Below, piece by piece: positions 48,028-60,923 of a stretch of 64,000 nucleotides of DNA (position 1 is its first letter; every line of letters begins with the position of its first letter). The notes beneath the pieces were generated by a model. The model had not been told where the DNA came from. It worked only from the letters and a program-made list of their open reading frames with translations, and did no database searches. This DNA is from Lojkania enalia. Taxonomy: Eukaryota; Ascomycota; Dothideomycetes; Pleosporales. Location of the stretch: positions 558,001-622,000 of the forward strand of contig ML986584.1 of the NCBI GenBank assembly GCA_010094045.1, read 5' to 3'. Made by a program: the position numbers and the translations under genes.

Positions 48028-48638
48028 GCTCTGAACATGGGAGGTTGGAGAGGTGGAGAGGGCGGGGGATTATTTGATACGAACGTAAATAATCATAGGG
48101 GTTGCTTGCGAATAGAGGATGATGTGGACTTTGGAGCTTGGTAAAGAGCATTCATTAGCGTCTGCACGGGACCAGAGCTATACAATCAAAAATCAAGGAA
48201 AGAGACTGAGGAATATAGTTAAGCTGTCATAGTATCTGATCATACAGCAGTCAGCATAGCATTACCGCCGCCAGAACCTAAAACCCCCGCACGAATGCAA
48301 AGAAAGCAAGTAAAAAAAAAGAGCTCCTGAGCTAGCCCGCCAACCCTTTGCTAGGGACAGACGAAGATAGGAAGCAGACACAGAAGAGAGAAAACACACA
48401 GGAATATATTCTCCAAAAAGGCTTCTCGGACGCCGACATGAGCATGACATATTCGCGTTTGCATGACAGTGATGACTTGTTTACGGGAGGATGGGACGGA
48501 TGAACATGATAGTATGACGAACCAAGACGGACGTATGCCCAAGGAATAGCGCGATGCCACCATATGTTGATTACCGAGGCTCGCGAAGCCGTAGACATAC
48601 TCTTGGATGTGTAGTCACAATCGTGGATGGGTAGCCGT
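48028..48638 (+). other. Spacer between convergent 3' ends
   Basis: About 610 bp downstream of the hypothetical gene and of Rab11. Minus-strand ORFs at 48332..48742 are shadows. No feature seen. Confidence 0.5.
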
Positions 48639-49651
48639 TTAACAGCATCCTTGCTTCTTGGCGTCTGAGTCGGCCGACTTGCTGATTTCGAGGACTTTCC
48701 GTTCGCCGCCGAGAACATTCTGGCTGCCTTCTCCCTGGTCAAGGGCTTTACTGGATACGATGCGGTAGATCTCTGTAGAATGGGTTAGTGTACGTGCTTG
48801 CATAAGGCGTGGGTTGTTTCTGTCGAATGAAAACTGCCAAGAACCTAAATGATAGAATTTGAGAGTTTTCGGCATGAAAAGTGTTGGTCACTAAGCACGC
48901 ATCCCGCAAACTAGTATCATGCTTCCCTCGGGAAGATCTGTAATGTGTGGATGGGGCTGTGGATCAGGTGACGTACCTGTCAAGATATTCTGGAAAGCGA
49001 GTTCTACGTTGCTGGCATCTAAAGCAGACGTCTCGATGAACGACAAGTTGTTTTCACCTAAGAGCAGCCATGTTAGCATAGATTCAGGCCTCGTGAAACG
49101 TGTATACGAACTAGCAAATTGCTTAGCCTCCTCAGTTGGTACCGCCCGCAAATGCCTCAAGTCACTCTTATTGCCAACCAGCATGATGACAATGTTAGAA
49201 TCAGCATGGTCACGAAGTTCCTTCAGCCACCGTGTGACGTTCTCGTACGTTTGGTGCTTGCTGATATCGTAGACAAGCAGGGCTCCGACTGCTCCGCGAT
49301 AGTATGCCGATGTGATGGCGCGGTACCGTTCCTGACCTGCAGTGTCCCAGATCTGCGCTTTGATGGTTTTGGCGTCCACCTGAATGGAGCGGGTAGCGAA
49401 TTCGACACCGATGGTTGACTTGGAGTCCAGGTTGAACTCGTTGCGTGTGAATCGGCTCAAGAGGTTGGATTTACCGACGCCTGAGTCTCCGATCAGAACG
49501 ACTGCGGAGGTTAGCGACAACTGTGGGGAACGACAGACTATGTAGGCGCACCCTTGAAGAGAAACTATAGGTAGAGGACGTTAGTATAAGGGCGCAGAGC
49601 AGTCAGAGGGTGCTGTGGAGAGGCACTCACATCATATTCGTCATTCGCCAT
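48639..49651 (-). CDS. Rab GTPase, Rab11/Ypt3 (Ypt31) type
   Basis: Five exons: 49631..49651, 49552..49564, 49112..49501, 48977..49057 and 48639..48772; 212 residues. The second exon is 13 bp. It works in trans-Golgi and recycling-endosome traffic and in hyphal tip secretion. Motifs: G1 GDSGVGKS (16-23), switch [14 protein letters not shown] and ETSAL, with the Rab11-type segment [20 protein letters not shown]. It ends GCC, a double-Cys geranylgeranylation signal. The last intron, 204 bp, is longer than its neighbours and is open in one frame. The start depends on two tiny exons (MANDEYD, FLFK), which fit the conserved Rab11 N-terminus. Confidence 0.96.
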
Positions 49652-50139
49652 AGTTGCGGTGGGCGAAGGCGAGGGGGAGGAACGAGAATCGAAGGCTGCG
49701 AGAGCGAGAGTAGGCTCAGAAGAAAAGAAATGCAACAAGAATCTATCAGACTGTATGCGCAGGGTTTGCGAGAAGGGTGTCGTAATCTGATTATATGGTT
49801 GCCTCGTCGGAGTGGATAAACCACCAGCTTGTGCTGCTCGGCGGGCGGCGTTTCATTATCACGTGGGCAGGCGCTAGTGGCAATTCTAGGTACCCGTGGG
49901 ACACTCACTATCTTCGATTCAACGTCTTCCGGCCCTACTCTTACTCGGGAAATTCGATTACAGGCCAAATATTCAGTCACTTAGAGTTGAAACGGTTTCC
50001 CTCTTCTGAGACCTGCACTGCGCGTCGGACTGCTGGACAACTGCGCCCCCTAAATTGAGCCAATCAGAAGTCTTCTTTCTACTACTAGTTGGGATCAGGT
50101 TCACAGTCTTGCGTTCTGTTACACCATCCCAAGATAACT
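49652..50139. other. Divergent promoter, Rab11 / chromodomain-CCCH gene
   Basis: 488 bp. Holds a CACGTG at 49860-49865 and a CCAAT-type sequence near 50060 (GAGCCAATCAG). No ORF is supported. Confidence 0.5.
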
Positions 50140-53100
50140 ATGAGCAATGAGCCCTTCAAACCGGACGACGACTATGACACCGATGCCGTTTCCGCCACTT
50201 CAACCGTGGCGAGCGGGTCTGAGACACAGTATGTAGTTGAGCGTGCAGTAGCGGAAACTGTTGAGACTGGAGTCTCCAAAGTCTTGATCAAATGGACAGA
50301 TTATCCATTCTATGCGTAAGCCCGCAATTTTTAATCCAAGAGATATCACTAATCCATCTAGATGTACGTGGGAGCCAGTATCCAGTATTAAGGCTGAAGC
50401 AGCTGTCGTTCTTGACGATTGGGATACGCAGAAGCGGCGAATGGGCTCTGAAGCTTTCGAAAAATTTAACCAGAAGAATATAGACCGCTTTTATCAAGCC
50501 AGAGCCATTCGAAGGAGCAAGAGGGAGAAAAAGAGGCAGAAGGTCGGTTGGCATCGACAGCCGAACTTGAACGAGAATGAAAGCGACGATGATGTACCCC
50601 TTATCATTCGGCATAAGTCCCAGAATATTCTGAGTGAGACGCGAGACGCCGGACAACGTGGGATGCTGCTTGTTCAATCCTTCTCTTCTAGTGACTCAGA
50701 GGGCACCGTGGATAGTCTAATGGAAGAAATTAGAAAGGGAAACGAAACCAAACACGACCGCTCGCCCGAGGCCCGCTGCTCATCCAAAGGCCAACAATCG
50801 TTGATAGTAGAGAATGCTTTCCGGAAAGGCTCGATTGCCTCCTCAACCAACCAAAGACCGGATACAGTGGAGGACACCCGGAAATCATCTCAACAGAAGA
50901 TCTCAGCCGATGATCCGACCGTTTTAGCACCTCAGGGGCCTCGTGCGAAAGCTTCATTGGCTTCCAGTGCCAAAAATGTATCCGCAGACCAGGGGCGTGG
51001 CAGTGCTAATAAGATTCCTCAAAAGGCGCTCGAATCTTCCAAGAAAGTCGTTCCAAATACGCATTCAAAGGATCCCACAAGTATTCAAAGTCGGCGCACT
51101 TCTCAGGATGTGAGAGGAGATAAACTAGGAATGGCAAAAATGAGAAGGAGCGCGCCTAGTACTAGACCAGGCCCTATTAAAATCATTAATCAGCCCAGAT
51201 CTAGCCATAAGGAGTGGCAAAGTAGTGAACAGTTCAAAACTATATCGTATAGAAGGAAGGCAGAGTTACGCTCACGCAACGAGCAGACTCCGGAATTGTC
51301 AGCACTACAGTTTATAAATGGTCCGACAGGGGGGATGTCTCACCCTCCAATTGCTAGAGATAGTCGCGCCGTCGATGAGAACCCATACGGTCGCCGGGAG
51401 AGCGGCCGTCGACGCTTGCAGGATAATAGAGAGGAAACTAGCCCGAACGAAGATGCTCCCGAAGACCCTCCAGATTTGGGAAACAGCAAAATCAAAATGA
51501 CTTGCTTTGAATGGAGGAACGGGAGCTGTGGATATCCTGCAGAAAAGTGTTTCTTTTTGCATAAGGCTGGTTTCCCAATATCGCCTGCGGATGGTAGAAT
51601 ACCTGGGAAATTTAAGAATCCTCCTCTCACCTGCTACTTTTGGCTGAGAAACCCTGGAGGTTGCACAAACAGCGATGAAGATTGTATGTACGCACATTGG
51701 AACACTGGGGTCCTTGCGCATGTGGGTGGCAAAACGCAAAGTCCAATTAACCATATGGAGCGGCCACGTAGTGAAAAGGTGCACAAAAATGACCAGAGAC
51801 GGCCGAATCAATGGAAAAATGATGCTGAGCAAACGCTCCCCGATTTCTACAGAAGAAGCACCAAGGAAATCACTTGTCTCTATTGGGCAAACGGATATTG
51901 TAAACATGCTGAAAATAAGTGCAAATTCGCTCACCGAGAGACGGGTCACATCGCTGAAGCGCCTCGTTCGTTAAGTCGACGGTCTGTTGAGTTCACTGTA
52001 AATACAATGACACCAGCCTCTCAGCAGCAACTGTTAGATTCGAATGGTCATCTACCTGTGCAGGACACTTTAGTTTCTAGACACGTGTTTGTCGAATCAC
52101 CATCCGATATTTCCCAACACGCCATGTCTTCAGAAACTGCTGGCGCCAAGGATCCAATGACTGCTGTCTCCTCTCCATTAACCACTTATACGACAAAGTC
52201 TGAACAGCAGCTACCTACGCCTCAACCAGGCCATCAGACTCCAAAATTGGCATGTATGGATCTTCAAAATAAGATAGGATCTGTCTGCAAGCTTGATTTT
52301 GAGAGCATGTTTACTTGCGATGGAGACTTACTCCTGAACCGAAGAGCATTTCTCATCTATCACCCTGAGTATCATGCAGAGGAGCTTGAGCTCTTTACAA
52401 GGTGGCTTTTGATGCACCACGTTGAGGTGCACAGCTTTTGGCTTGAGGGGGCTTGGGATCACTTCAAGAAGGCAATCCTTGCTGGTAGTACCGGCATCAT
52501 AATGGTATGTCTTATCTGTTCATCATCTGAGCATGACTCATTTATTTCAGGTTCATCCAGATTTTACACAGTTTGAGAAGATTCCTGGGTTCGGCCAGGT
52601 TTTAAAGCAAAAGGTTCGCTTGTGGTCAGTTGGCCACCAATATGACGTCGAGTATGATCCTCAAATATCTACATTCCAACCGCCTTTCCGATATGATTGC
52701 ATCGAAATATTTCCCTGTGGAGGTATTATCTACGTAACTGATGATGTTTTTGAAAATCAACCAATAGAGGCTTTAAAGATTGTCGAACTATTCATCGACA
52801 AAATCGATAAATGTAGGAATGTCACAGGCGGTCCGATTGATCCTTGGAAGAGGGTTGATGATGGAATTCTTCTATGGCGCCTCGCAACTCGACCTGAGCT
52901 AATGGATAGCATTTACAAAGCTTGCGAGAAGTATGGAGCAGGTTTGAGGGTGCAAGATGAAGCACAATCGAGGTTAGTAGGGCTCCTTAGCTTTACAAAG
53001 TAGCGCTAATCTATGCAGTCGCATGAAGCTATACCACATTCTCAGTACCACCGAGTATGTGGAGCAGGATACAGCAAATGAAGGTCCGTTCATATTCCGG

Positions 53101-53451
53101 CCATATGACTATTTTCCAATAATGTCTGAGCGGAAGGAGCTTATGGACCCATATTTCGAGGCTTTGAAGCACAGCCGACATGACGCAAACTCGTACATGG
53201 TACAGATTTATGCTGAGATGATGATTGAACTCCGACGCGATTATCGACAATTCTTCGTGGTACATACAGAGCCCTTCAAAGTGGACTGGCAGGGACGTTG
53301 GCAACACATCGACGAAATCATGACGCCTAAACAATGCATTCAGTATTTTGAGCAACCAGCGGAGAGCAGCAGGTTCAATTTTTACGACTGGGCGTTGCTG
53401 AAAGAGGATCAGTTTGACAGTCCCTGTCAGGATGAAATGGAAATAGATTGA
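50140..53451 (+). CDS. Chromodomain protein with three CCCH zinc fingers
   Basis: Four exons: 50140..50315, 50362..52504, 52551..52972 and 53019..53451; 1057 residues, in phase. The N-terminal chromodomain (about 30-70) keeps the methyl-lysine cage: Y31 in QYVVE, W52 in IKW and Y55 in TDY, then CTWEPVSS. A basic, Ser-rich linker follows. Three CCCH fingers lie at C440-C448-C455-H459 (CX7CX6CX3H), C483-C493-C500-H504 (CX9CX6CX3H) and C564-C572-C579-H583 (CX7CX6CX3H). The C-terminal ~370 residues look globular (RRAFLIYHPEYHAEELELF, HVEVHSFWLEGAWDHFKK) and I do not recognise them. A methylated-histone reader joined to RNA-binding-type fingers suggests RNA-linked heterochromatin work, loosely like Chp1 of fission yeast. 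That is inference; no orthology is claimed. Confidence 0.85.
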
Positions 53452-53647
53452 ATGTTTCATATCCAGCATTGATTAAAGAATTAGTCTAGTCCAGATCATA
53501 TGGGATTCTCACCCATGCTCTGAACCTGTTAGTCAAAAAAAGGGTCATGTATCATGGAGCAATGTTATGAAAGTATTACCCTAGAGAGAAAATTGAGCAA
53601 AAATAGAAACTGGATTATAGGCAATGCTTGCTGCCTACACTGTCATT

Positions 53648-53728
53648 CGACGTGGGCCAGATTCGAACTGACGCTCCCGAAGGAACAAGATTTCTAGTCT
53701 TGCGCGATAACCACTCCGCCACCACGCC
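53648..53728 (-). tRNA. tRNA-Ser (anticodon AGA)
   Basis: 81 nt with no intron. The acceptor stem GGCGTGG pairs with CCACGTC (one G-U pair), and the discriminator is G. The D-loop region has GGCGGAGTGGTTA (A box) and the T arm CAGTTCGAATCTG (B box). The anticodon loop CTAGAAA gives AGA. The long variable arm TTCCTTCGGGAG is typical of tRNA-Ser. Anticodon at 53693-53695. Confidence 0.96.
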
Positions 53729-54287
53729 ATTTCATGATTAGACGAGAATTTTTTAAATTATTAATTCTATATTCTACAGAAAAACGGTTTCTAAATATAA
53801 AAGTGCGTGTAGAAGTCGTCGTGATTTCATTGTTCACGCTAAGCGAATTCACCCCACCAAAAGTTACGCAAGACTAGACGACGCTTGATGAAATCTGGCA
53901 AGTACATGCGGGGCGCTAAGAAAGACCGGCGGACGCCTCCAGGGCTTATCATTCGCTTAGACCAATGCGGAAGCTGGATAGAAAGCTTGGAATCCTGTTG
54001 GTGTTTGTTGCTCGGACCGACCGAGGTGAGCCGTTTCTCATCTGAGTCTCTGGTAACTCTGCATTTCTCATCCTCGTCAATTAACATTGTTGTTCTTGTA
54101 CGACCTTCGTGGCTATCCTTGGGCACGAAAGTCCGCGTCTAGGGAGCTGGGAATCTGTAAGTATATATCTTGAGCCCATATCTAGTCATGAGCTTGTGGG
54201 CAGTTTTACTAATAACGAGTCTAAAGTACATATAGGAGCAACTCTACGTCTTGAAGCTGTAGACAAGAGCGAAGTAGTATAGGCAAC
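53729..54287 (+). other. Intergenic region
   Basis: AT-rich next to the tRNA, then unassigned sequence. A 95-codon minus-strand ORF at 53839..54126 lacks an ATG start and homology I can recognise. Probably the permease promoter. Confidence 0.5.
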
Positions 54288-56108
54288 ATGACGAAACGTA
54301 GTTTGAGCATAACGCAGCGTCGCGGGTCCGTCGATCCATCTGCGGACGCGGCTCTTGCGAAGATGGGTTATACTTCTGAACTCCCCAGAAATCTTAGCAT
54401 GCTTAGCGTTCTCGGCTTGTAGGTTCCCATCCGTCTTATCTCAATTTAACGTAGCAAAGGTCGCCACGTGGGTCTGAACACCAACTCACCGCGATGGAGT
54501 TCTCGCTACTTATTCGACATTAGTGTTACGATATGTGCGGCGCCAATACTAATCTCGTCATAGGAGTTTCGCCATCATGGCCGTTCCTTTTGGCTTATCA
54601 ACGACATTCTATATCACCTTGACGGACGGCCAAAGTGTCACGATTCTCTGGGGCTGGGTTCTAGTTTCTTTGATTTCGCTATGTATAGCTGCATCGCTTG
54701 CAGAAATCTGCGCTGTGTACCCAACAGCCGGCGGCGTTTACTACTGGTCTGCTATGCTCTCCACCCGCGAATATGCGCCCATCGCTAGCTGGGTAACAGG
54801 CTGGCTGACTCTCGTCGGGAACTGGACTGTAACTCTTTCCATCAATTTTTCTGGAGGCCAGTTAGTCTTGTCAGCAATTACGCTTTGGGATGAGCACTTC
54901 GTGCCTAATGAGTGGCAAACCGTGCTCATGTTTTGGGCGGTCATGCTGGTATGTATGCTAGTCAACATTTTTGGTGTCAAGTGGTTGGACGCGTTGAATA
55001 AGGTTTGCATTTACTGGACAGCGGCTAGTGTGGTAATTATTATGGTTACCTTGCTGGCTATGGCGGATAAGAGGAGGAGTGGGGAGTTTGTTTTTGCGCA
55101 TTACGATGCTAGTCAGAGTGGATGGTGAGTACATACATTTTCTGGAAGTTATCAGGATTAACGCTTATATTTTACAGGCCAGAAGGATGGGCATTCTTCG
55201 TTGGATTGCTACAAGCAGCTTACGTGCTAACTGGCTATGGCATGGTTGCCGCCATGTGTGAGGAAGTCCAGAATCCTGAGCGAGAGGTTCCGAAAGCTAT
55301 CGTTCTCTCTGTAGCTGCCGCGGGGGTTACAGGTCTTGTATATCTTATCCCCATCCTTTTCGTTCTTCCAGATGTCACCACGCTCCTTAAAGTGGACAAC
55401 GGTCAGCCTATAGGCTTGATTTTCAAGACGGTCACCGGCTCTGCTGGAGGAGGATTCGGCCTGCTATTTCTCATCCTCGGTATCTTATTCTTCGCTGGCA
55501 CTGGAGCTCTCACGGCGGCCTCGCGCTGCACCTATGCTTTTGCCCGCGACGGTGCTATCCCCGGATCTCGACTCTGGAAGAAGGTAGATAAGCGCTTCGA
55601 CGTTCCTTTCTGGGCCATTATTTTATCGACACTGGTTGATTGTCTCCTCGGGCTTATCTATTTCGGTTCCTCCGCTGCCTTCAATTCCTTCACTGGCGTT
55701 GCCACAATCTGTCTCTCAGCCTCCTACGGTATGCCGATCCTTGTCTCAATCCTACGTGGCCGCAAGGCTGTCAAGAACTCCGGTTTCTCCCTGGGAAAAT
55801 TCGGCTATGCTATCAACATCACGATGGTCGCCTGGATTTGTCTTGCTATCGTGCTGTTCTGTATGCCGGTTTCGCTACCTGTCGAGGCAGGTAGTATGAA
55901 CTATGCTAGTGTGGTGTTTGCAGGCTTCGCGGCTATTAGCGTCGCGTGGTATTTTATTAGAGGCAGGAAGAGCTTCACGGGTCCGCCTGTGCCGCAGGAT
56001 GTTGACCCTGCTGTTGTCGTTCCCGGTATGGCAGCCGTGGATAGTAACGGAGAGAGAGGAGATGTGGAGGGGCAGGTTGAGGAAACCACCGATAAGGAGA
56101 AGGCGTAA
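54288..56108 (+). CDS. APC-family permease (GABA/choline/amino-acid, Uga4/Hnm1-like)
   Basis: Three exons: 54288..54418, 54564..55124 and 55178..56108; 540 residues. About twelve hydrophobic helices. The N-terminus (GYTSELPRNLSMLSVLGLSF) and the first helix motifs are typical of fungal amino-acid/choline permeases. Other blocks are AEICAVYPTAGGVYYWSAML and MVAAMCEEVQNPEREVPKAI, the latter matching the signature loop of the family. It imports amines or amino acids at the plasma membrane; the precise substrate cannot be set. The first intron is 145 bp, the longest of this gene, with a CTAAT branch box. The C-terminal tail is acidic. It lies between two chromatin-type genes, with no evident functional link. 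Confidence 0.9.
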
Positions 56109-56445
56109 CATGAACAGACAAGAACAGATGCGATTTAAACTAGATTAAACGAGGCAAGAGGTGTATAAGTAGTTCATAATTTGTATCATTTTTCCTTATC
56201 AGAATATGCATCTAATCAGTTAACCAAGTTTCCTGGATTCTTCACTTCACCTGTACGTTTTCACTTCCACTTTCACCATTGAGGGGAGTTGCCAAGGTGA
56301 GCTAGATCCATGTACGTACCCATGCGCCACAGCACGCTAAATTAGCCACCGCTTAGCCCTAATTGCCGGTCCCGCTCGCCAATATAGACCCCAAACTTTA
56401 CAAACGACTTGAATGCGACAAACATCTTCACTACTTCTCCTTCGT
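56109..56445 (+). other. Short intergenic region
   Basis: 337 bp upstream of the WD40 gene. An in-frame ATG at 56413 could extend that gene by 11 residues. Nothing else seen. Confidence 0.5.
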
Positions 56446-59400
56446 ATGGACACGTCGTTGTTGGTCTACGGAGATGGCTGCACCGTAAGTTTCTCACTCT
56501 AGAAAGTGCACTTGAACTCGCGCGTTTGAGGAAAGACGCGTCGTGCGCTTTTTGCGCTTCTCTAGATATAACAGGCTGAAAACTAATTGGGTGAAGGGAG
56601 GGCCGAGAACCTATCGACCTTACAAATTCTGATGATGAGGGAGAACTCCTAAATCCTAATATCGCTCGGCGACCGAATAAAATACCAATCCCGCTACCGC
56701 CGAGCGTCCATCGTCCCCAGGAACCCTCCGCAGCCTACGATCCTGTTTATACTGGCGCGCATAACGGAAATGAGACTCTCTCAAGTTCATACGGACGCGG
56801 CAAGCGCAGGAAGCTGTTGACTTCCGGAGAGGGCAAGTCAGCGACCCCACAAAAGCCTACCCAACATGATCAATCCTCAGTGGCGGGGAAAGAAAACGGC
56901 AGTGGCTATATCGCGGATGATGGATTTAGCATTCATCGTACGGGTAGTAGTGCCCATCGGGCATGGGTATCTCAAGAGAATTTCCATCAGTCGGATCCAG
57001 GGACGAAACTGGAGGTCATGAATCAGATGCCCACAATTCGTACGTTAAATGCTGCTTTGAAGACTAAGGGTACAAAAAGCCCTCCATCCGGAGAGATGTC
57101 GGTAAACGGGTCAATAACACTGCCTATTAGTAGGTTATCTACTGATGGCACTGATGGCCTAAGGCCCCTCTACATTAGTCGCCAACTATCTAGTCCTTCG
57201 CTGTCGATTCCTTCGAACATGTCCTCAAGGAAAGATAATTCAATGGAGCTTGATATGCCGGAGCCAGATGTTGACATATATGAAGTCACGCACCCAGACT
57301 TGGATGCATTCAAGCCTCGAGCTTTCCCGTTTAACAAGGCGACGAAGACCCCGAAACCCCAAAATACCGCATGTGGACAGTATTCTGATTCCGCAATGTT
57401 TAGTTCATCGGCAGCCCCAAAAACGCAAGTCAACACAAGGTCTCCCGTATTACAGAGTGGCGAGAGTAGCAGCATGGCAATAGATTTGACAATTGATGAA
57501 GATGAGGACCTGTCTGCACCTAAGTCAAGTCTTGCCCCACAAGGCCCTATAGCTCCTATTAGGTTTACCGAGGATGACCGCCTACTATTTTTTTTGAGAG
57601 AGGTGAAGATGGCAAGTCGGCAAGAGATCTCGGAGTATTTCTCTTCGCGGAAATCCTATAATCTTCAAAACCAGTACACCCATAACCTCAATCGGAGAGA
57701 CCAAAGACAAGACCTAGAACGACCAAACCTTCTCAAGGAACTTGCTGCGGATGCAACCCGCTATCGTTCCGCAGCTCCGATAGGAAACGACGTCCGGCCA
57801 AGAAGGGGGCGTCCATCTCGCAAAATGCAAATATTGAAGCAACAACCACCATTCGTTCCAATTACATCTCCACTGCTTGACGATCCTCTTCTGGACGGCG
57901 TTTCGTCTGCTAGTGTTGTTGCTTCACATAAAAGTCGTGAACGGCCACCTGGTCGGCCTCGAGGACGACCTCGCCGGGATATACAGGAAGTGGACTATAC
58001 TTGGCCACGCCGCAACCGATCTCTACGTGCGGAAGAATCATTAGATGAGGACGTTTCGAAGAACAATTCTAGAGGTACATCCCTGCCTTTTAGATCTTCC
58101 GAACCATCAGAAGAACCATCAGTAGGACCTGAAACAGTCCTCCCAGTTGATCAACCCCTCGAAGTCGACTTTGAAGTAGAAGATGCCTCTATAGGATTAT
58201 CCACAACAGACGTCGCAACGTCGGGCCGAGATCTACCATATCTGAACTACTCGCAACGCATGGTAATAAAGGGTAATCTGTGGAACGGGGATTGGGATCA
58301 GTTTCATGGGCGCACTTGGCAAGGGTCGACCATCCACGTTGATTTTAGCCAGGATGAGGTTGAGATTGTAGTCAAGGTTGTCTATGAGACTCTACATCTC
58401 CTGCCACAGCCGCGGTCAAACAATCGTCACAAACAGCTTAAAAGGGCGCTCAAAGGTCAACCTGAGAGTAAGCTTATTCAACTCGTGGATCTACTTCGGC
58501 GTCGACTCCCGAGGAGGAAATGGGAGAGTATCAATTCATTTCTACAAGATGCACAAGCTGGGAAACTCCATATCATTCCCCACATCGAGCGACTGGGAGC
58601 TGTAAGACCGAATCGAAAATTTAGTTCGGATCCTACTGAGTCTACGTCCTCCATGGTGCGACAGCGGGAACTTGGTACACAGACCAGGAGAGGCTGGAAT
58701 TCCACTTGCAGACCTCTTTCTTATCGGATGAAGAACAATGTCTTTGACACACTAGGTCCGGCTTTCTCTTATACAGGAGCCTCTAGCGATGTCCATACTG
58801 TTGCTTGGTCTCCGGATGGCCAATGTTTTGCTGCGGGAGCAGTTTGTGTTACAGATCCCGACTCTATGCAATATAACAGGCCAAACAATCTACTCTATGG
58901 CGATGTTACTAATAAGGTCATCCATGAGCTAGCCGAACATAGTGTATACCGTCCAAGAACAAAGTCTGGACCTAATTCAACTCACGCCATGTATGTTTCT
59001 CAAGATCCGAAGCTCTTCACGACAGTATCGGCTGTGGCCTTTTCACCCAAGGGTGATTACATGTTCTCCACCGGCTACGACTGGCATGCATGTATTTGGA
59101 GGATCCGAACAGATGGCGAGCAGCCAGAACTTATACGAGCATTGAAGCACAAAGCTGAAGTGGATCTGTTGGCCGTTAGTTGCGATGGGAAAATGGCGAC
59201 GGCGGCAAAGAAATGGACGTCGAATGCTGTCAAAGTCATTACGATCGATGACCAAGAACATATTAGCAAACATTCTTACACTTCTATGAAGGCTACTGAA
59301 CGTCCAGACTTCAATATACTGCCCACGTCTCTTCAATTTGAACCGAACGAAGGGCGCATGTTGCTGGCTGGATTTGGGGCAAACAAACGCCAAGATCGTT

Positions 59401-60923
59401 TGGACATGAATGGCGACATATGCCTTTGGGACGTAGAAACCCAACAGCAGCTACAAGTGCATGGTTCTACGAGGAATGTATTTGACGCTGCTTTCAACCC
59501 TAGCCAGAGGATCCAGCCGTTATTTGGTGTTGGCTGCGTTGCTGGCATCAACGTAAACAGGGGAATCCGTTCTCTCATACGAACCTACGATATGCGAGCG
59601 CTGAACAAGTATGGCCTGGTAATGGAGCTTGAGTGCCCGTCACTTGACATGAATGATATTGTTTACTGGTAAGTATTCTTCTATGACTATACTATGCCTA
59701 GCTTTTTAACGCGTGGTTGCAGCCCCTACGATGAAAACTATATCGCTGCCAGTTGCACAAGTGGCGCCACTTACGTTTGGGATCTTCGTAAACCTGATTT
59801 TTATTTATACCGCTTGTCTCACGGAAGGTCTATCATGCCCCTGGACGATGATGTTGACCGAGAGATTGCCGACACAGGAGTACGATTTCTCTCATGGGGG
59901 GAAAATGCAACTCGCCTGTACACTGGATCATCGGACGGTACTGTCAAGGTGTGGGATATTGCGCGTTCGCCCAAGGACGTATTTATAAAGGACCTCATTA
60001 CGGTCGACTCTGGCATTATGTCCGGGGCGTTTAGCCCTGATAAGAGCCGGCTTATCATCGGAGAAGTTAACGGATCTATCAATGTTCTTGAAGTGGGTAG
60101 GGACGACTGTTCGGTCAAGGATACCGAGAAATTCAAATATCTCGAGTATCAAGATATGGATAATGCTGCTTCGGAAATGGAATCAACACAGATTGGATCT
60201 GATTCTGGAAGAGCAATCGCGTCCCAGCTACTCGCCAACGGAGAGATGCAATATGCACCGTTCGGAGGACTACCTATCCGCCAAGCTGTCCAGGGCCCGA
60301 GTTATAGTGGACCTTTTGATAGTAGCGTCGATGCGCCCTTCCTCCGCGAACAAGCCCTCAAGTTCCAATTAAGCCTAGCAAAGACGCCTGGTTCGCAATG
60401 CGACATCCCGGCCTGCAAAGACAACGTTGTCAAAATCACAAGCGAGGATATTGGGGAATCAGGACGCAGCGGTGACCGCATCCCCGATGAACTACGCAGG
60501 CAGTGGACGATGGAATTGTCGGATCTGAAGATCGTGCCTGGGAAGTCAAAATGCACCAACTGTGGACGGCCTGCCAGAGTCCTTGACTCTGTGACCGATA
60601 CCAAGCAAGCGCTGCTTTGTGAGAGATGCGCGTTCGCCTGCTTCAGATGCGGCTCCAATATCTGTGTTCACACCCAGACAGAAACGTTGACCTGCGATGT
60701 TTGCAAGGGGGTGTGGGATATTGGGGTCCTAGGATACGAGTGCATGAAGGACGTTGGGCGCTTCGTTGTCCCTACTATGGTTCCGCGGTTGGAGCGCTTT
60801 GGTAGGGAGCTCATGATGAAGAGGATGCATGAAGATGAAGCAACATTTGGCGACGAGATGAATGCGTTGACTGAGTACTACCATTCGCTAGCTGTGGCTC
60901 AGCCGGCTTTACCGCTGCTCTAA
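56446..60923 (+). CDS. WD40 protein with SUMO-interacting motifs, AT-hooks and Cys-rich tail
   Basis: Exons 56446..56484, 56601..59668 and 59723..60923; 1435 residues. Near the N-terminus PIDLTNSDDEGE (about 17-28) and later AIDLTIDEDEDL (about 306-317) are SUMO-interacting-type motifs. AT-hooks occur near 410 (RRGRPSRK) and 463 (GRPRGRPRR). A basic, partly ordered middle follows. The WD40 propeller fills about 650-1130, with GYDWHACIWRI, NGDICLWDVETQQQ, TYVWDLR (W1055-R1058) and GSSDGTVKVWDIAR. WDxR is the DDB1-binding motif of CUL4 substrate receptors. The tail has CTNCGRP (from C1313), CERCAFACFRC and CDVC, which should bind zinc. The set suggests a nuclear, chromatin-bound adaptor, perhaps akin to Raf1/DIM-9. 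That link is a guess. The first exon is short and its join is by phase. Confidence 0.84.

Noticed and set aside
48332..48742. 136-codon minus-strand ORF at the Rab11 3' end
   Set aside because: Overlaps the real Rab11 last exon in another frame.
53839..54126. 95-codon minus-strand ORF near the tRNA
   Set aside because: Begins at GTG, has no known motif and no conserved neighbour context.
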